The notes beneath the pieces are model-generated. The model was not told the DNA's origin. It saw nothing but the letters and a program-made list of their open reading frames with translations, and ran no database searches. Positions 12,601 to 23,427 of a stretch of DNA of 64,000 nucleotides are shown here, piece after piece. Numbering within the stretch: the stretch's first letter is position 1; every line of letters starts with the position of its first letter. A program made the translations under genes and the position numbers. Source of the stretch: Diphasiastrum complanatum (taxonomy: Eukaryota > Streptophyta > Lycopodiopsida > Lycopodiales > Lycopodiaceae); assembly GCA_029204225.1 (NCBI GenBank), contig CM055094.1, forward strand, positions 24,452,541 through 24,516,540. Reading direction: 5' to 3'.

Positions 12601-12651
12601 AGGTACCGATGTGAGGGACCTGGATTTACTGCAGGAACTGCTCAAGTTTGA
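9626..12651 (+). CDS. PDH-E1 ALPHA: Plastid pyruvate dehydrogenase E1 component, alpha subunit (3 exons)
   Basis: E1-alpha of the chloroplast pyruvate dehydrogenase complex: thiamine-diphosphate-dependent decarboxylation of pyruvate, with E1-beta, supplying acetyl-CoA for plastid fatty acid synthesis. Exons are 9626-9889, 10528-11308 and 12374-12651; all introns are GT-AG, and the joined frame encodes 440 residues, close to plant homologues. Residues 1 to about 65 are Ala/Ser/Arg-rich and read as a chloroplast transit peptide. The core begins near EGLDLYEDM. The ThDP motif runs from GDGTCNN (about residue 238) to VVENN (about 268). The loop [12 protein letters not shown] (about 333-344) is the plastid type rather than the mitochondrial phosphorylation-loop form. 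The end matches plant homologues ([15 protein letters not shown], then TAQV). The first of two close ATGs was chosen as start. No lesions were seen, and the gene looks functional. Confidence 0.97.
9890..10527 (+). other. PDH E1-alpha intron 1
   Basis: A 638-bp phase-0 intron, CAG|GTGATC to TTGGCAG|CTG. It separates the transit peptide and linker from the catalytic domain. No inserted element was recognised. Confidence 0.9.
11309..12373 (+). other. PDH E1-alpha intron 2
   Basis: A 1065-bp phase-1 intron, CCTG|GTGAGT to GATGCAG|CC. It is AT-rich, with no recognised element. Confidence 0.9.
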
Positions 12652-12770
12652 ATTAGTCTTGATTTTGCAGCTGGTTACCTTCTGCATTCTTACATAATGG
12701 ACATGGGATGTCTTCTTTCACATGTTACTATTCCTTGGTCGACGCTTCTTACACATACTGTTTATGGGCA

Positions 12771-12776
12771 AATAAA
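12771..12776 (+). promoter_or_regulatory. Candidate polyadenylation signal of PDH E1-alpha
   Basis: AATAAA about 120 bp after the stop codon, the first such hexamer in the 3' flank. Transcript data are needed to confirm its use. Confidence 0.4.
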
Positions 12777-13682
12777 TTGGCAGTACTCAATCTGGTAAGG
12801 GTTGGTGGGTCTACAACTTTTGAATTCCAGCCATTTTACCAGTTTGCTATGATTTATGAGCATCTCATATCCTTCTCCTGGTCATTAATAAGTGTCTTCA
12901 ACAAAAAACTGGTTGCACTAATCTTATCAGAGATTCACGGGGCATTGCTTTGACTTGGTGCATCGCTTACTTTTGTGGCACATTTGGGCAAGACTTAATA
13001 CATTAAACTATGCAGGAGATTTTGTATCTAGAGATATTACAGCTTGGAGTTTTGTTCCTAGATTCTTCAACCCACATAAGATTACCTGGTAGCATATATA
13101 GTCATGAAATTACACACAGTCTCATTCCATGTAAACACTAAATGGCTTCACGGCATTCAAAATTGTTATGATTACCTAATACGATCCAAAAGTATTTAAG
13201 TGATTCAAAGAAGTCATCCATAATGGCTTTGGTTTTTTTCAGTTCTGAGTTCAAGTGTTTTGCACCTAAATTTCTCATAGAATGGTTTATGTTTATCTGT
13301 GAAAGCTCTGTGTTGATGACTAAGTGGTTTTTTAAAAAATCGCAAAATCTCAAATGCATCTTTAAGCTGAAATGTTTCCTGACTATGAAAAGAAATTGTA
13401 GTATGCAAGAAAAGCTAAATTACTGTAAAGCTTGGCTGTATCTCAGACTAACTATTTTTTTTTTTCCCTTCAACTGTCAGCAAGAGTACCATTATTGATG
13501 GTTTTTAAGTCTATTAATTTTTTGTTAAGATCAATCTAACGACACTCATCTCTCATGGAATGCCCATATTGCAATCTACATAAATGCACTATCACTTGTC
13601 CATATGATGTATAATATGTATATATAATATTAGAGGAAGTAAACAAGATTGCAGAGTTTTGTTAAGTGGGTCAAGTTGTACA
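12777..13682. other. Intergenic; no gene seen
   Basis: AT-rich 3' flank of the PDH gene up to the 5' LTR of element D. The short open frames here have no recognisable content. Confidence 0.5.
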
Positions 13683-14364
13683 TGTGAAAAATTGACTACG
13701 TTGGCAAATTTAGCCAAGTAAAATATTGTACATATTGTTAATATTTTTTGTTAGTCACTTGTATGGCCAAAGTGCCACATGGCAATTTACACCTAATGTA
13801 GGTTACCACGAGTCAAGAGGAGTGGTGTCTATTTGGTAGTGATTCCTACTTTGTAGGATCTAGACCTTGATTTATGATGAGATTTGTATCTACCATGCAC
13901 TCACCAAGCATGACTTTTGGATCTAGGCTAGGATTTTCACTTTAGGGCAAGAAAGTTGAGTCTATTTCTTTATTACATGTTGGATTTTCACCTAACTTTG
14001 CAAAGAAAGTGCCTTTTTTAATGTATTTTCATTCTCCATAGTGAGGGAGGAGATAGAAACTTTTTGGAGCCTCAAGGAGAAACTTGGATTTTCTCTCTTT
14101 GTATAATGACAGTGATTGATTCCAATGAAGCCCAGCTTTGGCACACTTCAAACTGTCTGCAGGCCGTGCAACAGCTTGTTTTTCACACGTGTGAACTAAG
14201 GATTAAGTTTTTGATCAATGCTTTGATTGTCTCTACTTGTTTTTTATCAAGCTGCTAAACTAGATTTTGATTTGTTGACTTGATAGATTGCTAATCAAGC
14301 ACACAATCAACCTTGTGGATCATTCAAAGATCCATTTATAGTCCTTAGTATTGTACTTTCAACA
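13683..14364 (+). repeat. 5' LTR of element D
   Basis: 682 bp, starting TGTGAAAAATTG and ending CTTTCAACA just before the primer site. It aligns along its length with the reverse complement of the element C LTRs, with many substitutions. It carries CACACGTGTG at 14184-14193, 171 bp from its 3' end. Confidence 0.85.
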
Positions 14365-14377
14365 TGGTATTAGAGCC
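14365..14377 (+). promoter_or_regulatory. Primer-binding site of element D
   Basis: TGGTATTAGAGCC directly after the LTR. It is complementary to initiator tRNA-Met apart from one C-to-T change. Confidence 0.85.
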
Positions 14378-15180
14378 AAGTACAAGGCTATTGATAAGTA
14401 TTTATGACTAATCCAGTTTTAGCAGGTTTTTGGTGCAAAAAGCTAGTATTGGAAGGGTGAGTTGATATCCAAGTTTTGGTGAGGGGATTTGATCCCAATT
14501 TTTTTTTGGATCAAAATCCGTACTGTTCACATGTGTGGGCTAATCTGAACCAGTATTTAAACCCCTATATTCATTGGATCACTGCAATTTCATCTGGAGT
14601 CAGTTTGATGTAATTTTTGGTGCAAATTCTAGGATAAGCTACAAAGATCACTTGCCATTAATTAGTTTTGGATTTGATTCATGATAACTAAATAATCTAG
14701 GCTGAATTCAAGCCCTCTTAGAGTGAAACAACAGGTCTCATGACTCCAAGTTTTAGCTAGAGTTATAGAAATAACACTCTTCTTTCATGACTCAATAAAA
14801 TCAACTTCTCTATCTATCTAGTACCACAATGCAATCACCTCAATCTCTTAACCATATCATACATAGTACTTCATATATCATTTTGGTTCAAGGTTGTGAT
14901 GTCAACTCATTTGAAATATATCACTTCTATAAGAACATGCATAAGAGAGAGAGATAGAGTCATTCTATTGTCCAAAAATAGCCAAGATTGACAAGATTTG
15001 CTTGAGAGTAGTTTTCACTTCATCTTATATTTATTCCAACCTTGTGAGAGAGTGATAGAATTGTGATTATAAGTCCATTTGTTGGATTAGAAATCAAATT
15101 TGAGTGGAACACTGCAAGTTAGAAACCTTTTTCAAGTTCAATCAAGTCTATATCTTGTGTTCAGAATTTCACTAGTAAGA

Positions 15181-16575
15181 TGAGATCAGTTAAAGCATAC
15201 CTTCTAGAAGCTAGTGAGGTTAAATTCTACTAATTATGCTATTTGGAAAGTGAGGTTGGAGTCACTTATGGTGCTCTAGGATTTTTATGAGTTTCTAATT
15301 GATGATGAAGATGAACCTCTAGGTACACAAGAATTAGTGAGATATAAGAAGAGATCTAGGCTAGCACTTCATTGTGTGAAAATGAATGTGAGCAATGATC
15401 TTCTAAGAGAAGTATCATCATGTAAAAGTGCTAAAGAGGCTTGGAAATCTTTAAAATCAATCTATGAGTCTAGTAACCCTTCGAGTAGGAATCAAATTCT
15501 GCAAAGCATGAAGAGGAGTGATGAGAGTGCACATGATTATGTGCTCAGAATCAAATCTCTAAATAGGGAGTTAGCTTCCATTGGAGAGAAGATTCAAGAT
15601 GGAGAGCTTGTTCAGATTGTCCTTAATGGTCTAGGGAGTGGCTTTTCTAATTTGGTCCAAAGCTTTGCAATCCAAAACACTTTGCCCACTATAGAAAAAC
15701 TTCATAGTGTATTAGTGGCTGAAGAGTGTAGGATGATGCACACCAATGCAAGAATGAATTCTATGTCTCTGCAGGATGGTGATGAGAAAGCAAATTTCTC
15801 ATTCAAAGGCAAGAAGAAACACTTCAAGGAGACCAAGGAAGAGGATGATGCTTCAAGCTCAAAGGGCAAAATCAAGGACAAATCCAAGTTCAAATGTTTT
15901 TTCTGTGGAAAGAAAGGACATTTTGCATCAGAATGTCTCAAGAAGAAGAAGGCACAAGAGAGCAAACAAAGCAACATTGCACATCAGGAGGAGGAGGGTG
16001 AAAAAGAGTCATCTTTGATGGTTTCCAACAAACCTCCATCATCCAAGAGCAACACCAATGATTCTTGGTGGATTGATAGTGGGGCTATCTCCCACATGAC
16101 ATATCAAAAGGACATCTTTTCCACTTTACTTTCTTACAATGATGTACATAGATCAATCTATACTACAAGTAGTCAAGAATGTAAGATAAGTGCAATAAGA
16201 ACCATTCCATTGTATGTTGGATCATCCAAAAGGATGAATCTTGAGAATGTTCTTTATGTTCCTAAGTTAACTAAGAATCTGCTTAGTGTTGGCCAATTAA
16301 TGGATAATGGCCTTGATGTACAATTTACACATGGAGTTTGTTCCATCCTTAGAGATGATGAATGTATAGCTAAAGACTTTAAGCAAGGTAGATTGTTTAA
16401 GCTTGATGCTGATATTGCAGTGGAGAGTGTTAACTTGGCAAAGGTGGAGATATCAAAGGTGGAACTATGGCACAAAAGGTTGGGCCACCCCAACTTCAAA
16501 GCCATGAAAACTGTGTGCAAAGAAGCTTGCACTCGGCCTCTCCAAGCATTTGTCAAAGTGTGGGAAGATATGTGA
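15181..16575 (+). pseudogene. Element D gag, zinc knuckle, protease, start of integrase zinc region
   Basis: The ATG at 15181 begins a gag like that of C. A small deletion shifts the frame near 15217, and a TAG falls at the VL-DFYEF position. The frame then runs open from 15337 to 16575 (412 codons): UBN2 gag domain, CCHC knuckle CFFCGKKGHFASEC, protease WWIDSGAISHM (Ser replaced by Ile after DSGA), and the pre-integrase motif LWHKRLGHPNF. A frameshift near 16535 precedes a recognisable KCGKICEA segment. Nothing of the integrase core follows. Confidence 0.85.
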
Positions 16576-16611
16576 AGCAAGTAGCCTCTCAAAACATTAG
16601 AGAAACTTAGA

Positions 16612-16775
16612 GCCCGACGAGGGCCTTTGAAAAAGATGTTTTTTTAATTTTTTTCTCTTATTTTCGTTGCCATGTGGACCAATTGAAACCTTAGCTTCGG
16701 GGTTCTACGTAATGTAGAATTTTTCAAATATAAATAAAATAAAAACTTTTTAAATATATTGCTGTTTCGTCGGGC
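16612..16775. mobile_element. Possible small inverted-repeat (MITE-like) insertion
   Basis: Perfect 9-bp terminal inverted repeats GCCCGACGA (16612-16620) and TCGTCGGGC (16767-16775) bound a 164-bp AT-rich segment placed exactly where element D breaks off. No clear target duplication is visible, so this may be coincidence or a rearranged junction. Confidence 0.3.
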
Positions 16776-16920
16776 AGCATGTGGAAATGCTATTGGTTGA
16801 TGAGGCCTGCCCTTCCAGCTCATCACTGCCCAAAGAGACCCAAAAATATTGAAAATGAATATAACAAATGGTTGAGATGAGAAAATCGATGTACCATTAA
16901 TGTATATGCATTGTCAAATC

Positions 16921-17612
16921 TGTGAAGTTTTTAGCACGTGTGAACTTCACCACACACCCTACAAGAACTTACTGAGGTGTTGTGATTGCCCAAGATTAAT
17001 CAAAGAACAATATGCTTGAAAAATCTAAGACAAGAGCACAATGGCATACATGTGATGAAAAAATCTAACTCTTTACTATGAGAAATGAATGTCAGAGATA
17101 ATTCTAAGTGTTCAGTATGGGAAAAAGAGGCTGCTCTCGAGGTAGAGAGAGAAAATCATACATAGAAAACTCGAGTAGAGAGAGAATGAGCCCAAAACAC
17201 CAAAATCTCAATATTCACAATATGGCAAAACATGCCCAGCTTTCTCTACATGAGAGAGACTCGAATTCCTACAATGGAGTTGCATGGAAAGTCCACTTAA
17301 CTGAATTAATCCACATGTGTAACTGCATGCATGTATGGTGCATGTATTGCATGTCAACTCATAAAATTGCCTAGACATGTGTAGATCACAGAAACTACTT
17401 TGCATGTTGCATGCACTGATTGCATGTGGCTTGCATGCATACAATAAGACTTTGCATGCTATTTGCATGTCATCATAATTGAACCTATCTAACTCAAATC
17501 TGAAGGATATGTGCTCACACTCCTTATATGTACAACATGAAATCTAGTGAAAATTATCATGGACATGACCCCAAACTCGAGATAGGAAGATAATATTTTA
17601 ATAATCTTCACA
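16921..17612 (-). repeat. 3' LTR of element E
   Basis: 692 bp bounded by TGTGAAG and CTTCACA, directly beside the polypurine tract. A G-box CACGTG lies 14 bp from its outer edge (16935-16940). The outer edge is inferred from the TG/CA symmetry because the partner LTR is absent. Confidence 0.65.
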
Positions 17613-17623
17613 CTCCTCAAAAT

Positions 17624-17880
17624 TTATGTTCCTATCAACATAGATTTCAAAATTAGGCCAAGGTTAGACCTCATCTTCATAAAGGCATTCTTGAGTAGAG
17701 GCTTGGTGAGATGATCTGCAACACAATCTGAAGATGAAATATGCCCTAATGAGATCTCTCTTCCAATGACTATTTCTCTTACAAGATGATGAGCCACTTC
17801 AATATGCTTGCTCCTTGCATGAAAGACTGGATTATTTACAAGAGCCTGAGCAGAAATGTTATCATTCTTGATAATTGGTA
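17624..17880 (-). pseudogene. Element E RNase H C-terminal fragment
   Basis: Copia RNase H end: NDNISAQALVNNPVFHARSK, then HHLVREIV, DCVADHLTKPL and MKMRSNLGL, the usual last motifs before the polypurine tract. The frame stays open upstream to 18025, but that part has no copia similarity and probably belongs to joined foreign DNA. Confidence 0.8.
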
Positions 17881-17889
17881 AATCTTCAT

Positions 17890-19551
17890 CTGCATAACAG
17901 CTGAATGATTGGAAAGCATTTTTGGAACCCTGTTTGGCAGTCGTTTCAGCGAGTGGCTGTTTGATCTGATGTTCTAGAATGGTGGTTGTTTGATGGATCA
18001 TCCTTTTTTTTGATTGTGAAGACACGTTGATGAAGGGGTTCTAGCATTTCTCCTTAACATCATCAGGTGGGTCTGGCGGCTGTAGCATGCATGAGGAGGA
18101 AGAGAGCAGAAGCAGTATGACGGCCATGGGATTTGTAGCCCTATTGCTCATTTTTTCCTAATGTGAAAAAAAAAAACCCTTTTAGGGCTTACATTGCTTT
18201 GTTTAAGGTTATGCACATGGTAAGATTGGCTTGTTTTTGCATGTGAGGGGGACCATGTGTACGTGAAAGGATTTTTCGTCATTTGGCTACTCTTCCGGCA
18301 CTTGCATGAAAAACAGCTAAATCTAACAATGTGTAACTGGGTGAAACTGATTGCATGTTAGGGGATTGACTCTTCTAGTGGTAGCATGATTATCAATGAG
18401 TGTCATTGTGTGCTACATGTCTGTAGGCCTTACTGGCTTTGCATGGATTTTTTTTTTGGAACCTCGGTGGAATTATCCCGAAATCAATGTAGTCAAGTTC
18501 GGAATGGTGATTTTTGAGAAGTCTCCCTAATTTGACCTTGAGGATGATTTACCGATTTCTCTGTTCGAGAATGAAGATGAAGGCATAAGTTTGTTAATTC
18601 TAACAATAAATTTATGATTTTAGATCTAAATTAGAATTAACGATAAATTTGTGTTTTTCAAAAAATGGGTCCCTAGAAAGTATCTGATAATGGAAATTTT
18701 GATTTCCAAATACTATACTTTAACGGTTAACTCTGGAGTAAGATTACTCCCGGTGTAATTCAATTGTATCCCGTTGAGGGAATTTCAATTTTCTGGTACT
18801 ATTTTTGTCATTTTTACCCTGGAATAAGGATTTATTTCTAGTTAGAGAGTTAAATTATAATTGTGGATTTTTAATCCATTTGTTTTTCTTTCTTTTCTAT
18901 CAGTAAGTCTTTTTAGACCCACATTAAGATTGTACGTCTCTTTTTGATTTCATAAAGTGACTCAAATGGAAGTTTTAGCAAAGTACTTATTAAAGGTGAA
19001 TCTAAGTTGTGATTAATTTGAAATCACCCGTGAGATGAATAGTAAGAGAACTCTTTATTTAACAAAAATGTTTTGTTGAGTACGATAAGAGAGTGTTGAA
19101 CTCTTGCGGATTTCCTATTCATGTAATTTCAGTTGAAATTTCGATAGAATCTAGTGCAGTATGCAGATCACATCACACAATCACCATAGCCACTCCTCAC
19201 AAGCTCTCAAAGATGGCACATCAAAAGTTAAGTCTATTATGAAGAAACCCTGTACATATAGCAAAGCCCCAAAGTGCATGGGCTCAACAGGTGTCACTAA
19301 ATTGGCCTACCACCTGCCAAACTAGAGTTAGGCCCAATATGGCCACATATATTGACAAACCCAAGACATGCCCCTAAGTATAGCATAATGAACTCAAAAT
19401 CACTGTACAGGCTAATTTCTTTCTACGTGTGGCTACCCGGCTAACCTAAGTAGCCGGATCAGTGCCCGATCAATATATCCTAATGGGTCACGTCCTGAAC
19501 ACAATTGAATACAACAAATCTAATTAACTGTACACTAATTACAATATCACA
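17890..19551. other. No gene seen
   Basis: Unassigned DNA between elements E and C. No supported reading frame, LTR boundary or RNA gene was recognised. Confidence 0.4.
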
Positions 19552-19556
19552 TTTAG

Positions 19557-20256
19557 TGTGAAAGTATTGTACTTTAGGACCATAAATGGATCTACAAAAG
19601 ATCCACAAGAGTGATTGGATGCTTGCTTAACAATCTATCAAAAAACTAGACACAAAAAAGTTGATCTAGATCGACAATTTGACAAACAACAAGCATTAAC
19701 AATCAAAAGCATTGATAAACATTGAAATCCGAGCCCACACGTGTGTACTACAGGTTGTAGTACGGCCTTCAACCTGAGAAACAAGTAGAAATTGAGTTTG
19801 TTTCATTTGGATCACAAAAACTCAATGTACATAGTGAACTAGCTTGAGATTGCCAATGAGCTCCAAAAATTTTCTTTTTTCTCACTATGGAGAGAGGGAA
19901 TACATAGCAAATTCGACTTCCTTCTTGAAGTTAGGTGGATTTCCAGCATGTAATAAGGAAGTTAACTCACTTCCTTGACCTAAAATGAAACCCTAGTCTA
20001 TTTCCTAGAGTTATGCTTGGTAGGTAGCTAGTTGGTCAAATTTTCACCTTAAACTTAGGTGTAGGTCCTATAAAGTAGGGATGACCACCAAATAGACATG
20101 ACCAACTCTCTTGACTTGACCTAACCTACATTAGGATGGGTTTCCCATGTGGCATCATGGCCTCACATGTGTGGGACCCACTTGTGTACACAATTTACAC
20201 TATTTTACATGGTTTTTGATCAAGCTAGATTTGCCAATTTTTGGCAATTCTTCACA
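19557..20256 (-). repeat. 3' LTR of element C
   Basis: 700 bp, TG...CA, nearly identical to 23428-24129. It carries CACACGTGTG at 19736-19745. A TTGCCAA/TTGGCAA inverted pair lies next to its terminus. Confidence 0.95.
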
Positions 20257-20268
20257 CTCCTCCTCAAA
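20257..20268 (-). other. Polypurine tract of element C
   Basis: On the minus strand this is TTTGAGGAGGAG immediately before the 3' LTR. It is the expected plus-strand primer of reverse transcription. Confidence 0.85.
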
Positions 20269-20466
20269 TTTAGCTTGATCTATTTACAACTCTCTTGATA
20301 GATCAATGAAAGCTTTTAGAAGTGTCTAAAATTTCCAGCTACAAAGAAGGAACTTCTGAGACTCCAATAGAGAATGATGTCCATGAAGGATCTTTCACCA
20401 CCTCTTAGAGGATCCCTTACAAGATGTTCCATAAATGTGTCTATATACATGAGGCACACTTCAAAA

Positions 20467-21414
20467 CTAAACATCATGCCAAGCCATGGATTCCAAGGCA
20501 TTTTGTGCACTTGAAGATACATCAATTAAAATATTAAGTGCATAAATAATGTTGCCAAAGACAACTTGCCTTGCTTGATCCATATGATTGAGCCTTGATG
20601 GCTCCATCTTGATACTCAAGATTCTTCTTGGAGTCCTCGGGTCTTGAGCTTGCTCCTCCACTTGACTTGACTCCAAACCATCAATGAATTGAATAAGGTG
20701 TTGATCCAAAGGTGCTTCTTCAAGTTTACAAATCTTCCACTCTTGAAAGATCACATTTCCACCATTGACAAATTCTTTGGCTGAAAACAAGTAGATTCTA
20801 CAATCTCTACTTGAAGAGCAAAACACTACCATTATTCCTATCATTGAAATAGGATAATCTTTGGTCCTTACATTGGAATGATCATGCACAAAGCATGTGG
20901 ACACAAAGATTTTCAAAGCAAATGATGTTTCATCTTTTATGACTCTATTCAAACTATTACAAAAATAGTTATCCAATGAAATTGCTTTATCAACAACAAA
21001 TGTAGATTTCAAAGCATCCCATTTCATTGTCTTGTCATACAAAGTAATAAACACCATGGATCTTAAAGATAAGAAACAAGTCACCTCATGTCTACTACTA
21101 CTTTTCAAAAAGTATTCAAAGATAGTAGACTCTCCAATGCTCACCATCCTTGCAAGATGCACACTTGAATGGACAATTTGCATGCAATTTGATGACTCAG
21201 CCATTGTCATTGAGGACTCCCTTGGAACTCTCATGCTTTGAGGCTGATCCTCAAGATCTTCCTCCTTTTGATGCTCCTTCTCAATGCAAGCAAAATCACA
21301 CTTTGCCAAGATCTCCTCTTGAGTGATCTCCTCCTTTGCCAAGCTCATTCTTTCAAAAGCAACACTAGCTTCCAACTTAAACAATCTTCCATTTTTAATC
21401 CCTTTGCAATGCAA
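20467..21414 (-). CDS. Element C integrase-derived open frame, catalytic residues lost
   Basis: 315 codons without a stop. It begins with the protease tail (NGRLFKLEAS). It then follows integrase order loosely: IVHSSVHL where H has LIHSDVHM, then FLKSSSRHEVTCFLSL where H has FIDDYSRYCWVFLLS. The two catalytic-region aspartates are thus replaced. The middle of the core, including the DSGGEF and PQQNGVAERRN regions, is missing. The end matches the post-integrase segment (CSSSRDCRIYLFSAKEFVNG and TPRRILSIKMEPSRL) and stops where RT would start. It may be junk kept open by chance or a retained structural remnant. Confidence 0.6.
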   Translation of the reverse strand: MHCKGIKNGRLFKLEASVAFERMSLAKEEITQEEILAKCDFACIEKEHQKEEDLEDQPQSMRVPRESSMTMAESSNCMQIVHSSVHLARMVSIGESTIFEYFLKSSSRHEVTCFLSLRSMVFITLYDKTMKWDALKSTFVVDKAISLDNYFCNSLNRVIKDETSFALKIFVSTCFVHDHSNVRTKDYPISMIGIMVVFCSSSRDCRIYLFSAKEFVNGGNVIFQEWKICKLEEAPLDQHLIQFIDGLESSQVEEQAQDPRTPRRILSIKMEPSRLNHMDQARQVVFGNIIYALNILIDVSSSAQNALESMAWHDV

Positions 21415-21761
21415 ACATCATTCTTCAAGATGAAGCAAACACCATGCTTAAAGTGGACATCCAAACCACTTTCTAAGAGTAGACCAACACTAAGCATATT
21501 CTTGGTGATTGATGGTACATAAAGGACATTTTCTAGATCCATGCATTTTGAGGATTCTAGACACAAAGATATGGTGCCAACACCATCTATTCTACACTCT
21601 TCATCATTTGCAGTAAAGACAAACTTTTTAGCATCATTGAATGAGTGTAAGGTTGAGAAAAAGTCCTTTTCACAAGACATGTGGGAGCTAGCCCCACTGT
21701 CGATCCACCAATTGTCTCTTGAATTGCTATTGCTTGTTGGTGAGGATGTAGATGCCATCAA
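21345..21761 (-). CDS. Element C retroviral-type aspartic protease
   Basis: In frame with gag after the TGA. It has an acidic linker and then the active site WWIDSGASSHMS, followed by the protease body with LENVLYVPSITKNMLSVG and FKHGVCFILKND. The frame is lost near 21405 by a one-base shift and continues in the overlapping 20467-21414 frame. The protease motif looks intact. Confidence 0.8.
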   Translation of the reverse strand: MMASTSSPTSNSNSRDNWWIDSGASSHMSCEKDFFSTLHSFNDAKKFVFTANDEECRIDGVGTISLCLESSKCMDLENVLYVPSITKNMLSVGLLLESGLDVHFKHGVCFILKNDVCIAKGLKMEDCLSWKLVLLLKE

Positions 21762-21803
21762 GAATACATCTACTTCATCCTCCTCCTCCTCCTTTGCAAG
21801 GTT

Positions 21804-22646
21804 TCATTGTTTGTCCTCCTCCACTTGTGCTCTTAGCCTCTTGTAGCATTCAGATGCATAATGCCCCTTCTTTCCACAAAAGAAGCATTTTTGCTTTGAC
21901 TTGTCCTTTGAGCTTGATGCATCATCCTCTTCTTTGGCCTCCTTTGGATGCTTCTTCTTTCCATTGGTCTTCTTTTTGCCCTTGAATGAGAAATTGGCTT
22001 TCTCATCACCATCCTGCAACGACAAGGAACTCATCCTAGATTTTGCATGGAGCATCCTACACTCTTCAGCCACTAATACACTGTGAAGTTTTTCTATAGT
22101 TGGCAAAGTGTCTTGGATGGCAAAACTTTGGACCAAATTTGCAAAGTCATCTCCTAGACCATTAAGGACAATTTGTACAAGCTCTCCATCATGAATCTTC
22201 TCTCCAATGGAAGCCAACTCCCTATTTAGAGACTTGATTCTGAGTACATAATCCTGTGCACTCTCCTCACTTCTCCTCATGCTTTGCAAAATTTGATTTC
22301 TAAGCATAAGAACTCTAGAAGTGTTTCTAGACTCATAGATTGATTTTAAAGACTCCCAAGCCTCTTTAGCATTAGTACAAGCTGATACTTCTCTCAACAA
22401 ATCATTGCTCACATTCATCTTCACACAATGAAGTGCAAGCCTAGATCTCTTCTTGTATCTAGCTAACTCCTGTGCACCTAGAGGTCCATCTTCATCTTCA
22501 ATCAAGAACTCATAAAGGTCTTGGAGCACTAAGAGTGACTCCATTCTAACCTTCCAAATAGCATAATTTGTAGAATTCAACCTCTCACTAGCTTCTAGAA
22601 GGTATGCTCCAGCAGATCCCATCTTACTAGTGACTTCTACAAACAA
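21804..22646 (-). CDS. Element C gag with CCHC zinc knuckle
   Basis: 280 codons. The gag domain begins near AYLLEASERLNSTNYAIWK and continues through DYVLRIKSLNRELASIG and VLNGLGDDFANLVQ. A lysine-rich linker precedes the knuckle CFFCGKKGHYASEC. The frame ends at a TGA (21804-21806), after which the same frame continues into protease. The TGA is probably a C-to-T change in CGA, but stop readthrough cannot be excluded. It would package the element's RNA. The upstream ATG at 22646 is used; an in-frame ATG also lies nearer the conserved region. Confidence 0.85.
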   Translation of the reverse strand: MFVEVTSKMGSAGAYLLEASERLNSTNYAIWKVRMESLLVLQDLYEFLIEDEDGPLGAQELARYKKRSRLALHCVKMNVSNDLLREVSACTNAKEAWESLKSIYESRNTSRVLMLRNQILQSMRRSEESAQDYVLRIKSLNRELASIGEKIHDGELVQIVLNGLGDDFANLVQSFAIQDTLPTIEKLHSVLVAEECRMLHAKSRMSSLSLQDGDEKANFSFKGKKKTNGKKKHPKEAKEEDDASSSKDKSKQKCFFCGKKGHYASECYKRLRAQVEEDKQ

Positions 22647-22995
22647 GAAATAGATTTGATTGACTTGAAACTCACAAAGGTCTCACACTTGCAGTGTTTC
22701 ACTCAAATTTGATTTCTAATCCAACAAATGGACTTATAATCATAGTTCTATCACTCCCTCACAAAGCTGGAATGAAGATAAGATGAAGTGAAAACTACTT
22801 TCAAACAAATCTTGCCAAGAAATGGATTTGATTGTCTCTAGAAACTCACTAAGGTCTCTCTCTTGTAGTTTTTCACTCAAATTAGATTTCTAATCCAACA
22901 AATGGACTTATAATCTCAGTTCTAGCACTCCCTCACAAAGTTGGAATGAAGATAAGATGATGTGAAATCTACTTACAATCAGATCTTGCCAATTT
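22644..22995 (-). repeat. Tandem duplication in the leader of element C
   Basis: Two imperfect copies with a period of 172-174 bp (about 22644-22815 and 22816-22995), lying just upstream of the gag start. Shared stretches include TTTCTAATCCAACAAATGG. The related element D shows a single copy at about 15030-15120. Confidence 0.85.
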
Positions 22996-23414
22996 TGGCT
23001 ATTTTTGGACAAAAAAATGACTTAATCTCTTTCTTCCTTCTTGGTGTACTTTCAAGACCTGTTTTTAACCTTAATAGGACTTGAACTCAGCCTAGATTAA
23101 TTAGATTCCATGAAACAAATTCGAATCTAATCAATGGCAAATGATCTTGGTAGATTATCCTAGGATCTCCACCAGAAATTACACCAACAGCTCACAAATT
23201 GAATTTTTTTGGATCAAATGAATACCATGCATTAAATGCAGGTTCAGAGGTGTCCACACATGTGGACAGTACGGATTTGGACCCCTACCAAGTTTGGGAT
23301 CAAATCTCCTCACCAAAATCAAGATTCTAGCTTGCCCTCTCAATACTAGTTTTTAGCACCAAAACTTGCTAAAAATGGATTTGCATTAGATCAATGGCTT
23401 ATGCTCTTGTACTT

Positions 23415-23427
23415 GGCTCTGATACCA
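23415..23427 (-). promoter_or_regulatory. Primer-binding site of element C
   Basis: On the minus strand this is TGGTATCAGAGCC next to the 5' LTR, complementary to initiator tRNA-Met. Confidence 0.9.

Larger units (their letters stand above)
13683..16608 (+). mobile_element. Copia-type element D, 5' part only
   Basis: 5' LTR (13683-14364), primer site (14365-14377), leader (14378-15180) and gag-protease-pre-integrase coding DNA, then a break near 16608 where unrelated sequence starts. Both its LTR and its gag resemble those of element C read in the opposite direction, so it is an older member of the same lineage. No 3' LTR was found. Confidence 0.85.
16921..17880 (-). mobile_element. Copia element E: 3' LTR and end of RNase H
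   Basis: A minus-strand fragment consisting of the last part of pol, a polypurine tract (17613-17625, CTCCTCAAAATTT on the plus strand) and a 3' LTR. Recognisable element sequence stops near 17880, beyond which the DNA is unrelated. Its LTR differs from those of the other elements, so it is a separate family. Confidence 0.75.

Noticed and set aside
22644-22995. CRISPR-like repeats
   Set aside because: Only two long imperfect copies in a retroelement leader of a plant genome; no short repeats with unique spacers.
23415-23427. GGCTCTGATACCA sequences as tRNA gene pieces
   Set aside because: They lie exactly at LTR edges, on the strand expected for primer-binding sites, and lack any other tRNA part.
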